A model generated the notes under the pieces. The model was not told where the DNA came from, searched no databases, and worked only from the letters and a program-made list of their open reading frames with translations. A program made the position numbers and the translations under genes. From positions 42,127 through 106,126 of the forward strand of contig JOAZ01000024.1 of assembly GCA_000720535.1 (NCBI GenBank): DNA of 64,000 nt, written 5' to 3'. Origin of the DNA: Streptomyces halstedii. GTDB lineage: Bacteria > Actinomycetota > Actinomycetes > Streptomycetales > Streptomycetaceae. Positions 52,730 through 61,420 of this stretch are shown in pieces. Position 1 is the first letter of the stretch. The number at the start of each line of letters is the position of its first letter.

Positions 52730-53125
52730 GGCCTGGGGACAGGTCAGGGCCGTCAGCGACTCCTCGGCCTCCTGCGGAGCGGCCCCCACGATGCGGTCGC
52801 ACCGGCCCGCCGTGGGCGGCTCGATGCTCTCCTCGCGACAGCGGGCCAACCGTTCCACCCGGACCCGCGCGCGGTGGTACTCGACCGTGCGGCCCGTCGT
52901 AGGACTCCGGCTCCGAGGCGGGTACCCGTACCTGCCGGGCGGCGAACTCCACGGCCTCACCAGGCAGCTCGGCCCGACCCCGGGGAAACCGGCCGTACCG
53001 CGTAGAGAACTTCAGCGGCAGGGCGAAGCCCCGTCGCGTCGCACCGCGCTTGCCGGACACGAGCGCCCGCTCGTCCTTCAGCAACATCCGGTGCTCGACG
53101 AACTCATCCAGGTCCGGCGGAGTAC
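52730..53125 (-). pseudogene. Tn3-family transposase N-terminal fragment (DUF4158), frameshifted
   Basis: On the minus strand one frame gives LDEFVEHRMLLKDERALVSGKRGATRRGFALPLKFSTRYGRFPRGRAELPGEAVEFAARQVRVPAS, which matches the DUF4158 start of Tn3-family transposases. After residue SEPESYD the match moves to another frame (YHRARVRVERLARCREESIEPPTAGRCDRIVG). The catalytic part is missing. The gap 52657-53372 contains nothing else I recognise apart from the hairpin near recN. Confidence 0.85.
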
Positions 53126-53310
53126 GGGCCACGCTCGCCGATCGACCTCGCAGAGCTTCACCCGCCGCAGCCGTACGGCCTCGAATCCACCCACACGAGT
53201 GACGCCCTCGCAAGATCACCGCCGTTTGCGGCTGGTGACAGCGTTCTTCCCTGTACCCCAAGTCCGCCCGTCCGACGGGCCGTCGGCGCCCGGTGCGGCG
53301 CGACGACCGA

Positions 53311-53341
53311 GCCGGGCGCCGGGACGGGCCGGGCGCCCGGC
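53311..53341 (-). terminator. Hairpin after recN
   Basis: Ten-base arms GCCGGGCGCC (53311-53320) and GGCGCCCGGC (53332-53341) lie about 30 bases beyond the recN stop. Confidence 0.6.
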
Positions 53342-53372
53342 CGGGGTGCGGGCGGAGCGCCGAGGACCGCCC

Positions 53373-55112
53373 TCAGCCGTCCGCCCGCGCGGCGGCCAGC
53401 AGTTCCTCGGCGTGGGCGCGGGCCGTCTCCGAGTCCTCCTGCCCGGCCAGCATCCGGGAGAGCTCCCGCACCCGGTCCTCGCCTTCCAGGATCTTGACGC
53501 CGCTCCTGGTCACCGAGCCGTCCACGGTCTTCTCGACCAGCAGCTGCCGGTCGGCGAAGGCCGCCACCTGCGGCAGGTGCGTGACCACCACGACCTGCGC
53601 GGACCGGGCCAGCTTGGCCAGCCGCCGGCCGACCTCGACGGCCGCCTTGCCGCCGACCCCCGCGTCGACCTCGTCGAAGAGGTACGTCGGCACGGGGTCG
53701 GACCCCGCGAAGACCACCTCGACGGCGAGCATCACCCGGGACAGCTCACCGCCCGACGCGCCCTTGGCGATCGGCCGGGGCTGTGCGCCGGGGTGCGGGG
53801 CCAGCAGGAGTTCGACCTCGTCGGCCCCGGACGGCCCGTAGACGACACAGCGTCCGCCGACGTCGATACCGGACGTCTCGTCCGCGGCCTCCGTCTGCCG
53901 GACGGCGAACGAGACCCGGGCGTGCGGCATCGCGAGCGAGGCCAGTTCCCCGGTCACCGCCTCGGCGAAGCGGGCCGCCGCCTCCGTACGCGCGTCGGTG
54001 AGTGCCTGCCCGAGCCCGGACAGCTCGCCGCGCAGCGTGTCCCGCTCCGCCGTGAGCTCCCCGATCCGGTCGTCGTCGCCCTCCAGCTCGGTGAGCCGGG
54101 CGGCGCTCTCCTGGGCCCAGGCGAGCACGGCGGCGATGTCCTGGCCGTACTTGCGGGTGAGCGCGGTGAGCGCGGCACGCCGCTCCTCGACGGCGGCGAG
54201 CCGCAGCGGGTCGGCGTCCAGCTGGTCGGCGTACCCGGCGAGTTCCCCCGCCACGTCGGCCAGCAGGATCGAGATCTCCCCGGTCCGGTCGGCGAGCGCG
54301 GCCAGGGCCGGGTCGTGGGCGCGTACGGCGTCCAGGGCCCGCCCGGCGGCCGCGACCACCGTGGTGGCGTCCACGGCCTCCGCGTCCTCCGGGTCGCCCG
54401 CGAGGGCCGCGTGCGCGAGGGCCGCCGCGGAGGCGAGGGCCTCGGCGTGGCCGAGCCGTTCGGCCTCGGCGGCCAGCTCGGTGTCCTCCCCGGGCAGCGG
54501 TTCGACGGCCGCGACCTCGTCGAGGCCGAAGCGCAGCAGATCCGCCTCCTGGGCGCGCTCGCGGGCGCGTACGGTCAGCTCGTCCAGCTCCGAGACGACC
54601 GCGCGCAGCCGCCGGTAGGCGGAGGTGTAGGCGGCGAGCGGCACGCTCACCCCATCGCCCGCGTACCGGTCGAGTGCCTGGCGCTGGCGGGCGGGCTTGA
54701 GCAGCCCCTGCTGGTCGGTCTGGCCGTGGACGGCGACGAGTTCGTCGGCGAGTTCGGTCAGGACCCCGACGGGTACGGATCTGCCCCCGAGGTGGGCGCG
54801 GGAGCGTCCCTCCGCCGAGACGGTGCGGCTGATGATGAGCGCTCCGTCCTCGATCTCTCCGCCGGCCTCCTCCGCGCGCAGCGCCGCCGCGTCGCCGGGG
54901 CCCACGGTGATCCGGCCCTCGACCACCGAGGCCTTGGCGCCGACCCGCACGAGGGCGGGGTCGGCACGTCCGCCGAGCAGCAGCCCCAGGCTGGTCACGA
55001 CCATCGTCTTGCCCGCGCCGGTCTCGCCCGTCACCGCGGTGAAACCGGGTGACAGCTCCACCACCGCGTCGTCGATGACCCCGAGCGACCGTATCCGCAT
55101 CTCCTCCAACAC
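53373..55112 (-). CDS. recN: DNA repair protein RecN
   Basis: A 579-residue SMC-like ATPase. The head opens LEEMRIRSLGVIDDAVVELSPGFTAVTGETGAGKTMVVTSL (Walker A). A long Ala/Glu/Arg coiled coil forms the middle. The C-terminal head has AKGASGGELSRVMLAVEVVF (signature) and PTYLFDEVDAGVGGKAAVEVGRRLAKLA (Walker B). RecN acts at double-strand breaks. I place the start at GTG 55112 because AAGG is eight bases upstream; ATG 55118 is too close to it. It lies downstream of ppnK-tlyA on the same strand. Confidence 0.94.
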   Translation of the reverse strand: MLEEMRIRSLGVIDDAVVELSPGFTAVTGETGAGKTMVVTSLGLLLGGRADPALVRVGAKASVVEGRITVGPGDAAALRAEEAGGEIEDGALIISRTVSAEGRSRAHLGGRSVPVGVLTELADELVAVHGQTDQQGLLKPARQRQALDRYAGDGVSVPLAAYTSAYRRLRAVVSELDELTVRARERAQEADLLRFGLDEVAAVEPLPGEDTELAAEAERLGHAEALASAAALAHAALAGDPEDAEAVDATTVVAAAGRALDAVRAHDPALAALADRTGEISILLADVAGELAGYADQLDADPLRLAAVEERRAALTALTRKYGQDIAAVLAWAQESAARLTELEGDDDRIGELTAERDTLRGELSGLGQALTDARTEAAARFAEAVTGELASLAMPHARVSFAVRQTEAADETSGIDVGGRCVVYGPSGADEVELLLAPHPGAQPRPIAKGASGGELSRVMLAVEVVFAGSDPVPTYLFDEVDAGVGGKAAVEVGRRLAKLARSAQVVVVTHLPQVAAFADRQLLVEKTVDGSVTRSGVKILEGEDRVRELSRMLAGQEDSETARAHAEELLAAARADG

Positions 55113-55192
55113 GGACATGACCTTACGAGGTCCGGACCCCGCCGCGCTAACGGCCTGCCGGGCGGCACGGCGTCCCGGCACGGTGTGGGACG

Positions 55193-56191
55193 TCAGTGCG
55201 GGGCGCCCCGCCAGCCCTGTACGGGCAGCGCGAACTTGGCGACCAGCCGGTCCGTGAAGGAGGCCTGGTGCAGCCGTGCCAGCCGTACGGGTACCGCGCC
55301 GCGCCGCACCTCGACCCTGGCCCCGGCGGGCAGTTCGACGGTCCTGCGCCCGTCGCACCACAGCACGCCGTGCGGGGTGTGCGGCTGGACCTCCACGGCC
55401 AGCACCGAGGTGGGCGAGGTCACCAGCGGCTTGGCGAAGAGCGCGTGGGCGCTGATGGGCACCATCAGCAGGGCCTCCACCTCGGGCCAGACGACGGGTC
55501 CGCCGGCCGAGAAGGCGTACGCGGTCGAGCCGGTGGGGGTGGCGCAGACGATCCCGTCGCAGCCGAAGCCGGTCACCGGCCGGCCGTCGATCTCCAGCAC
55601 GACCTCCAGCATCCGCTCGGGCGAGACCTTCTGCACGGCCGCCTCGTTGAGCGCCCAGTCGCTGTGCACGACGTCGCCGTTGCTGTGGACGAGGACGTCG
55701 ATGGTCATGCGCTCCTCGACCCGGTAGGCGCGGGTGACGACCCGGTCGACGACCTTGTCCAGGTCGTCGCGCTCGGCCTCGGCGAGGAAGCCGACCCGTC
55801 CCAGGTTGACGCCGAGCATGGGGACCCCCGAGGCCCGCGAGATCTCGGCCCCGCGCAGCAGGGTCCCGTCACCGCCGAGCACGATCAGCAGTTCGCAGCC
55901 CTCGACGGCCGCGGGTGTGGCGTCCGTGACCTTCACCACCGCGGAGGGCAGCGGCAGGTCCTCCGCCTCCACGGCCAGCACCCGGACGCCCAGGCCGTTG
56001 CGAAGCAGCCCCTGGACGACGAGTTCGGCGCTGCGGATCGCCGCCGGACGGCCGGTGTGGGCCAGCAGGAAGACGGTCCGCCCCGCGCCGCCCTCCTGTC
56101 CCGGACCCTCCTGCGGCGGTTCACCCTGTTCCGGGTTGGCTTGTGCCGGGTCGTCCTGTGCCGGGTCGTCTTGTGCCGGTTGTGTCGTCAA
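55193..56191 (-). CDS. ppnK: NAD kinase
   Basis: A 332-residue NAD kinase. The catalytic GGDGT motif is LLIVLGGDGTLLRGAE and the NAD-binding block is GFGCDGIVCATPTGSTAYAFSAGGPVVWPEVEALLMVPI. It makes NADP from NAD. The start is TTG 56191, preceded by GGAGGGG and overlapping the tlyA stop as TTGA. The first ~40 residues are an acidic Gln/Pro/Asp-rich extension with AQDDP repeats, and the family core begins at RTVFLLAHTGRPAA. Confidence 0.94.
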   Translation of the reverse strand: MTTQPAQDDPAQDDPAQANPEQGEPPQEGPGQEGGAGRTVFLLAHTGRPAAIRSAELVVQGLLRNGLGVRVLAVEAEDLPLPSAVVKVTDATPAAVEGCELLIVLGGDGTLLRGAEISRASGVPMLGVNLGRVGFLAEAERDDLDKVVDRVVTRAYRVEERMTIDVLVHSNGDVVHSDWALNEAAVQKVSPERMLEVVLEIDGRPVTGFGCDGIVCATPTGSTAYAFSAGGPVVWPEVEALLMVPISAHALFAKPLVTSPTSVLAVEVQPHTPHGVLWCDGRRTVELPAGARVEVRRGAVPVRLARLHQASFTDRLVAKFALPVQGWRGAPH

Positions 56192-57003
56192 CGAGGCCCC
56201 TCCGCCACTGCGCGATCGACATCCGCGGGATCGAGTTCCGGTGCCCCGGCCCGCAGCCACAGAAAGTACTCGACGTTCCCGGCCGGACCGGGCAGCGGGC
56301 TCGCGGTCACGCCCCGCACGCCCAGGCCCAGCCGCCAGGCCCGGTGTGCCACGTCCCGTACGGCTTCGGCGCGCAGCTCCGGGCTGCGTACGACGCCTCC
56401 GCTGCCCAGGCGCTCCTTGCCGACCTCGAACTGCGGTTTGACCATGAGGACGAGGTCGGCGCCGGGCGCCGCGCAGCGCGCCAGGGCCGGCAGGACGAGA
56501 CCGAGCGGGATGAACGACAGGTCGCCGACCACCAGGTCGACCGCCTCCCCGTCGATCTGTTCCAGCGTCAGCTCCCGTACGTTGGTGCGGTCCTTGACGG
56601 TGACGCGCGCGTCGGACCGCAGCGACCAGGCGAGCTGGCCGTAGCCGACGTCGACGGCGACGACGTGGCCGGCCCCGGCCCGTAGCAGCACATCGGTGAA
56701 GCCTCCGGTCGACGCACCGGCGTCCAGCGCCCGCCGCCCCCGGACCTCCAGGCCGAGGGGCGTGAACACGGCCAGGGCCCCCGCGAGTTTGTGCCCGCCG
56801 CGCGAGACGTACTCGGGGTCGTTGTCGTCCTTGGCGACGACGACCGCCGCGCTGGTCTCGACCTGGGTGGCGGGCTTGGTCGCCCGGTTGCCGCCGACGG
56901 TCACCCGCCCCTCCGCGATCAGCTGGCTCGCGTGCTCGCGTGAGCGCGCGAGTTCGCGGCGTACCAGCTCGGCGTCGAGGCGGCGACGTGCCACTCCTGC
57001 CAC
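56188..57003 (-). CDS. tlyA: TlyA family rRNA methyltransferase
   Basis: A 271-residue protein with an N-terminal S4 domain (RRRLDAELVRRELARSREHASQLIAEGRVTVGG) and an FtsJ-like methyltransferase domain (SRGGHKLAGAL, ALDAGASTGGFTDVLLRAGAGHVVAVDVGYGQL, LVVGDLSFIPL, LVLMVKPQFEVG). TlyA methylates ribose positions of 16S and 23S rRNA and affects capreomycin sensitivity. The GTG at 57003 lies 11 bases after GGAG; GTG 56994 is an alternative. Overlaps ppnK by four bases. Confidence 0.93.
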   Translation of the reverse strand: MAGVARRRLDAELVRRELARSREHASQLIAEGRVTVGGNRATKPATQVETSAAVVVAKDDNDPEYVSRGGHKLAGALAVFTPLGLEVRGRRALDAGASTGGFTDVLLRAGAGHVVAVDVGYGQLAWSLRSDARVTVKDRTNVRELTLEQIDGEAVDLVVGDLSFIPLGLVLPALARCAAPGADLVLMVKPQFEVGKERLGSGGVVRSPELRAEAVRDVAHRAWRLGLGVRGVTASPLPGPAGNVEYFLWLRAGAPELDPADVDRAVAEGPR

Positions 57004-57027
57004 GTTCGGTTCAGCTCCTGTCGGTCG

Positions 57028-57363
57028 TCACTGGGTGTCGGACACGGATGCGGGCCGGGCGTCCAGAGCGGTCAGCTCGTCGCGCAGCCCACGGTGTACA
57101 TCCTCGTACACCTCACCGTGCCCGTCCGCCGGGAGGTGGTCCGCGTCGGCCAGCCGCTCCAGCCGGGCGTCCACACCGGCGTACCCGGTGGGGGTGCGCG
57201 GGACACCGAGCGGGGCGGGCGGGGCGGGTTCGTGGGAGGGCGCGGAGGCCCCGGGGGTCGGCGCGGAGGCCCCGGGCGCCGAGGGGTCGGGGGCGGCCTC
57301 GGGCGCCGCGGGGTCGGGGGCGGCCTCGGGTCTCGTGCCCGGCTCCGGCATCCAGTCGCTCAT
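57028..57363 (-). CDS. Small conserved protein upstream of tlyA
   Basis: A 111-residue protein. The first ~55 residues are Ala/Pro/Glu-rich repeats (APDPAAPEAAPDPSAPGASA). The C-terminal part TGYAGVDARLERLADADHLPADGHGEVYEDVHRGLRDEL is well ordered and looks conserved next to tlyA in actinomycetes. It ends 24 bases before tlyA and probably shares its transcript. No known function. Confidence 0.7.
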   Translation of the reverse strand: MSDWMPEPGTRPEAAPDPAAPEAAPDPSAPGASAPTPGASAPSHEPAPPAPLGVPRTPTGYAGVDARLERLADADHLPADGHGEVYEDVHRGLRDELTALDARPASVSDTQ

Positions 57364-57405
57364 GCCGGAACGCTACCGCGAAGGGCCGGTGTACCGTCGA
57401 TCACG

Positions 57406-57759
57406 ATGGCGACCAAGGAGGAGTGCCGCAGCGCGCTCGACACACTTTCCGGCAACCTCGCGGGGGCGGACGGCGACGTACGCGGTGCCGCGGCCCTGGA
57501 CCGTTCGCTGAGCTGCCACATCAGGGACCTCGACGTGACGTTCACCGGGCGGCTGACGGACGGCCGTATCCATGTACTGGACACCTTCGAGGGGCCGCCC
57601 CGCGAGAAGGCCCAGATCAGGCTCGCGATGACCGGGGACGACCTGGTGGCCATGGTGAACGGCGAGCTGAACTTCGCGAAGGCCTGGGGCTCGGGCCGGG
57701 TCCGGCTGGAGGCGGGCTTCCGTGACCTGCTGACGCTGAGGTCGCTGCTCCGGAGCTGA
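57406..57759 (+). CDS. SCP2 sterol-binding domain protein
   Basis: A 117-residue protein that consists of an SCP2-like lipid-binding domain: ALDRSLSCHIRDLDVTFTGRLTDGRIHVLDTFEGPPREKAQIRLAMTGDDLVAMVNGELNFAKAWGSGRVRLEAGFRDLLTLRSLL. Such small proteins bind fatty acyl or sterol-like ligands; the real ligand is unknown. The ATG at 57406 has no clear ribosome site. It is divergent from the small gene at 57028-57363, with 42 bases between the two starts. Confidence 0.85.
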   Translation: MATKEECRSALDTLSGNLAGADGDVRGAAALDRSLSCHIRDLDVTFTGRLTDGRIHVLDTFEGPPREKAQIRLAMTGDDLVAMVNGELNFAKAWGSGRVRLEAGFRDLLTLRSLLRS

Positions 57760-57801
57760 CGGTGGGGCCGGGTCCCGCCCCGGGAGCCGCGCCGCCTCCC
57801 G

Positions 57802-58605
57802 TCAGGCGGCGGCCGCCGCGCGTTTCCTGCGGGCCGCCGGGACGACCAGGGGCGTGCCGGTCTGGGGGTCGTCGATGATCTGGCAGCGCATCCCGAAGAC
57901 CTCCTCGACCATGTCCGCGGTGACGACGTCCGCGGGGGCGCCCTCGGCGACGATCTCGCCCTGCCGCATGGCGACGATGTGCGTGGCGTACCGCGCGGCG
58001 TGGTTGAGGTCGTGCAGGACCGCGACCAGGGTGCGGCCCCGCGTCTCGTGGAGTTCGGCGCAGAGGTCGAGCACGTCGATCTGGTGCTGGATGTCGAGAT
58101 ACGTCGTCGGCTCGTCGAGCAGCAGCAGCGGGGTCTCCTGGGCGAGGGCCATGGCGATCCAGACCCGCTGGCGCTGACCGCCGGACAGCTCGTCGACGTA
58201 ACGGCCGGCGAGTTCACCGACGCCGGTCGACTCCATGGACTCCCGCACGATCCGCTCGTCCTCGGGGGACCATTGGCGCAGCAGCCCCTGGTGCGGGTAG
58301 CGGCCCCGCGAGACGAGATCGGAGACGGTGATGCCGTCGGGGGCCGTCGAGGTCTGGGGCAGCAGGCCGAGCATCCGGGCGACCTTCTTCGCGGGGAGCC
58401 GGTGAATGGACCCGCCGTCGAGCAGGATCTCTCCCCGCTCGGGCTTCAGCATCCGCGAGAGCGCGCGCAGCAGGGTGGATTTGCCGCAGGCGTTGGGGCC
58501 GACGATGACCGTGAAGGAGTGGTCCGGGATCTCGACCGAGAGGTTCTCCGCGATGGTCCGCCGGTCGTAGCCGAGGGTCACCGAGTCCGCGGTGAGACGC
58601 TGCAT
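57802..58605 (-). CDS. Iron-siderophore ABC transporter ATP-binding protein (FecE/FepC type)
   Basis: A 267-residue ABC ATPase. Walker A is VGPNACGKSTLLRAL, the signature is DELSGGQRQRVWIAMALAQ, Walker B is LLLLDEPTTYLD, and the switch is VAVLHDLNHAARYA, which together match FecCD-type siderophore importers; the Q-loop region is LLPQTSTAPDGITVSDLVSRGRYPHQ. No permease or binding protein lies beside it, so partners must be encoded elsewhere. ATG 58605 follows AGGAG at eight bases. An iron box at 58685-58703 predicts repression under high iron. Confidence 0.92.
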   Translation of the reverse strand: MQRLTADSVTLGYDRRTIAENLSVEIPDHSFTVIVGPNACGKSTLLRALSRMLKPERGEILLDGGSIHRLPAKKVARMLGLLPQTSTAPDGITVSDLVSRGRYPHQGLLRQWSPEDERIVRESMESTGVGELAGRYVDELSGGQRQRVWIAMALAQETPLLLLDEPTTYLDIQHQIDVLDLCAELHETRGRTLVAVLHDLNHAARYATHIVAMRQGEIVAEGAPADVVTADMVEEVFGMRCQIIDDPQTGTPLVVPAARRKRAAAAA

Positions 58606-58684
58606 GGTGGTACTCCTGGAGTCGGCGGCGGGCAGCGGCGCGGACGCGTCACCGGACCTCGGCCCGGGGGACGCTCGACCCACA

Positions 58685-58703
58685 CGAGGTAAGGCTAACC
58701 TAC
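58685..58703. promoter_or_regulatory. Iron box (DmdR1/IdeR-type operator)
   Basis: CGAGGTAAGGCTAACCTAC matches the actinobacterial iron-box consensus TTAGGTTAGGCTAACCTAA at 15 of 19 positions and keeps its symmetry. It lies 80 bases upstream of the siderophore ATPase gene. Confidence 0.8.
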
Positions 58704-58747
58704 CCACCTGTCCGGCCCCCGGGAGCGGCCACGGCCGACGGCCCGGT

Positions 58748-58792
58748 GGACGGCGGCACGGCGGACGGCGGCACGGCGGACGACGGACAGCG
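58748..58792. repeat. 15-bp tandem repeat
   Basis: GGACGGCGGCACGGC occurs twice head to tail (58748-58762, 58763-58777), followed by a degenerate third copy. It is intergenic, between the iron box and the HAD gene end. Confidence 0.7.
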
Positions 58793-58863
58793 GACGGCGG
58801 TCATACGGCCGGCGGCCGAGCAGTCGGCGCCCGGCGGCCCGGCGGCCCGGCCTCAGCCCGGGA

Positions 58864-59895
58864 TCACCCCAGTCCGAGCCGGGCCACCGGCTTCGCCGTG
58901 TCCAGCCCGCAGACACCGTCTCCCGCGTGCGTCCAGGCCGTCCCGCACAGGGCCCGCAGCCCGTCCAGGGGGTCCCCGTCACCCTCCAGCACGAGCACGT
59001 CGTCCCGCACGGCGGCCGTCCAGCCACCGCACCGGAACGCGTCGCCCTCCACCGCCGCCTCGGGCTGGCCGGTGAGCAGCCCCCGCAGGTCCCGGTCCAC
59101 GTAGGTCGGCCGGTGCCGGGGCTCGGCGGCGAGCAGCAGCGCCGCGTCGGTCACCCCGGTGAGCACCAGCAGCGAGTCCACACCGCCGTTGAACGCGCCC
59201 TCGATGTCCGTGTCCAGCCGGTCTCCGACCACGAGGGGCCGCTTGGCCCCGGTCCGCAGCACGGTCTCGCGGTGCATCGGCGGCAACGGCTTGCCCGCCA
59301 CCTGGGGTTCGGCGCCCGTGGCGATGCGTACGACCTCCACGGCCGCGCCGTTGCCCGGCGCGATGCCCCGGGCGGAGGGGATGGTCAGGTCGGTGTTGGA
59401 CGCGAACCAGGAGGCCCCGCCCCTGATCGCGTGCGCCGCCTCGGTGAACCGTCCCCACGGCAGGTCCGGGCCGCCGAAGCCCTGGGCCACCGCGGCCGGA
59501 TCGTCGTCCGCCGATTCCACGGGCACCAGACCCCGCTCCCGCAGCGCGACCCGCAGCCCCTCACCGCCGACGACCAGCACCCGGGCCCCCGGCGGCAACT
59601 GATCAGCCATCAGCCGCGCCACCGCCTGCGCCGAGGTGATCACATCGGCGGGCTCGGCGGGCACCCCCAGCTCCGACAGGTGCGCGGCCACCGCGTCCGG
59701 TGTCCGCAGCGCGTTGTTCGTCACGTACGCCAGCCGCATGCCTCCGTCCCGTGCGGTGCCCAGCGACTCGACGGCGTGCGCGACGGCGTGCCCGCCCGCG
59801 TACACCACCCCGTCGAGATCGAGCAGGGCCGTGTCGTACGCCTCGCTCAGCGGCGTACCGCTTCCGCTCGGACGGGACCTGTACTGCTGACTCAT
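58864..59895 (-). CDS. HAD-IIA family phosphatase, NagD-like
   Basis: A 343-residue HAD hydrolase. Motif I is LLDLDGVVYAGG (nucleophile Asp), motif II is YVTNNALRT, GKPLPPMHRETVLR holds the Lys motif, and LVVGDRLDTDIEGAFNGGVDSLLVLTGV carries motif IV acidic residues. The cap of the IIA type lies between. Members dephosphorylate small sugar phosphates or pNPP-like substrates. The start ATG 59895 is followed by a short Ser/Arg-rich leader. It is divergent from the DUF1015 gene. Confidence 0.9.
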   Translation of the reverse strand: MSQQYRSRPSGSGTPLSEAYDTALLDLDGVVYAGGHAVAHAVESLGTARDGGMRLAYVTNNALRTPDAVAAHLSELGVPAEPADVITSAQAVARLMADQLPPGARVLVVGGEGLRVALRERGLVPVESADDDPAAVAQGFGGPDLPWGRFTEAAHAIRGGASWFASNTDLTIPSARGIAPGNGAAVEVVRIATGAEPQVAGKPLPPMHRETVLRTGAKRPLVVGDRLDTDIEGAFNGGVDSLLVLTGVTDAALLLAAEPRHRPTYVDRDLRGLLTGQPEAAVEGDAFRCGGWTAAVRDDVLVLEGDGDPLDGLRALCGTAWTHAGDGVCGLDTAKPVARLGLG

Positions 59896-59962
59896 CGCGC
59901 TCCTCTTTCCATGCCTCTCCCCCGATCATCGCGCATCGCCGGAGCGCACATACGATGCCCGG

Positions 59963-61309
59963 ATGAACACATCAGGACGCGCCACCGACCAAGGGCTGCG
60001 GCTGATCCCCTTCCGCGGGCTGCGGTACGTCCCCGAACGGGTCGGCAGCCTGGCCGCGGTCACATCACCGCCGTACGACGTCGTCGTACGGCCGGACGGT
60101 CTGCACCACCTGGAGTCGTCGGACCCGCACAACATCGTGCGGCTGATCCTTCCGCAGGCGGGCACCGCCACCGAGCGCAACCGGCAGGCCGCCACCACCC
60201 TGAAGAACTGGCTGGCCGACGGCGTCCTGGCCGCCGACCCCGAGCCGGTCCTCTACGTCTACGAGCAGCGGTCCGGCGATCTCCTCCAGCGCGGCGTGAT
60301 CGGCGCCCTGGCCCTCTCACCCGCGTCCGAGGGGATCGTGCTGCCGCACGAGGACGTCATGGCGGACGTCGTCGCGGACCGTGCCGACCTGATGCGGACG
60401 GCCGGGGCCCACCTCGAACCGCTGCTCCTGAGTTACGCCGGTGACGGCCGGCGGGCCGGGGCCACGGCGGTCATCGAGCGGGTGGTGGAGAGCGCCCCGC
60501 TCCTGACCACGACGACCGAGGACGGGGTCGCCCACCGGCTGTGGGCCGTCACGGACCCCGTGGAGCGGGCACGTGTCGAGGCGGACCTCGCCGGCCGCCA
60601 GGCCCTCATCGCGGACGGCCACCACCGCTGGGCGACCTATCTGCGGCTCCAACGGGAGCACACGGGACCCGGCCCGTGGGACTTCGGGCTGGTGCTGCTC
60701 GTGGACACGGCCCGCTACCCGCTGCGGGTGCGTGCCATCCACCGCCTGCTGCACCGGCTGCCGGTCGCGAAGGCACGCGCCGCGCTCGACGGCCTCTTCC
60801 GGGTCCGGGACGTCGAGGGACCGCTGCCCCGGGCGCTCGACGTCCTCGCCGGGGCCGCCGCGGAGGGCAATGCCTTCCTGCTCGCGGGTGACGGACGTTT
60901 CCATCTCGTGGACCGTCCGGACGCGCGGTTGCTGGAACGTACGGTGCGCGCCGACCGGCCGGCCGCGTGGCGCGAGCTGGACGCGACGGTGCTGCACTCC
61001 ACACTCCTCGACCAGGTGTGGCGGATTCCGGACGCCCCGGAGCACATCGCCTACATCCACGACACCGAGGCAGCGGTCGAACAGGCCGAACGGAACGGCG
61101 CCACCGCGGTCCTGATGCATCCGGTCGGCGAGGACGTCGTACGGGACCTGGCCCGGCAGGGCGTCACGATGCCCCGCAAGTCGACGTCGTTCGGTCCGAA
61201 ACCGGCCACGGGCCTGGTGCTGCGCAGTCTCGGAACGGACGCGGGCGGCCCGGACGTGGGTGGTTCGGACGTGGGTGGTTCGGAGACGGGCGGCCCGGAC
61301 ACGGGCTGA
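59963..61309 (+). CDS. DUF1015 domain-containing protein
   Basis: A 448-residue protein of the DUF1015 family, seen from IPFRGLRYVPERVGSLAAVTSPPYDVV at the start, the middle block LIADGHHRWATYLRLQRE with the conserved GHHR, and the C-terminal AAVLMHPV-type stretch (NGATAVLMHPVGEDVVRDLARQGVTMPRKSTSFGPKPATGLVLRSL). The family is widespread and has no established reaction. The last ~20 residues repeat GG(P/S)D/ETG units. ATG 59963 lies 67 bases from the divergent HAD gene. A strong terminator follows. Confidence 0.9.
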   Translation: MNTSGRATDQGLRLIPFRGLRYVPERVGSLAAVTSPPYDVVVRPDGLHHLESSDPHNIVRLILPQAGTATERNRQAATTLKNWLADGVLAADPEPVLYVYEQRSGDLLQRGVIGALALSPASEGIVLPHEDVMADVVADRADLMRTAGAHLEPLLLSYAGDGRRAGATAVIERVVESAPLLTTTTEDGVAHRLWAVTDPVERARVEADLAGRQALIADGHHRWATYLRLQREHTGPGPWDFGLVLLVDTARYPLRVRAIHRLLHRLPVAKARAALDGLFRVRDVEGPLPRALDVLAGAAAEGNAFLLAGDGRFHLVDRPDARLLERTVRADRPAAWRELDATVLHSTLLDQVWRIPDAPEHIAYIHDTEAAVEQAERNGATAVLMHPVGEDVVRDLARQGVTMPRKSTSFGPKPATGLVLRSLGTDAGGPDVGGSDVGGSETGGPDTG

Positions 61310-61343
61310 GGCGCCGTCACCCGCCGTCCGTGACAGGAGACGG

Positions 61344-61387
61344 CGAGAGGGCGGCACCCGGTTCGTTCCCCGGGTGCCGCCCTCTCG
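61344..61387. terminator. Strong bidirectional terminator
   Basis: A perfect 18-bp stem (61344-61361 with 61370-61387) and loop TTCGTTCC lie between the convergent DUF1015 gene and the repeat-rich gene. Confidence 0.85.
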
Positions 61388-61420
61388 CTGTCCTACGTCA
61401 GGTGCTCAGGCGTCAGGTGC

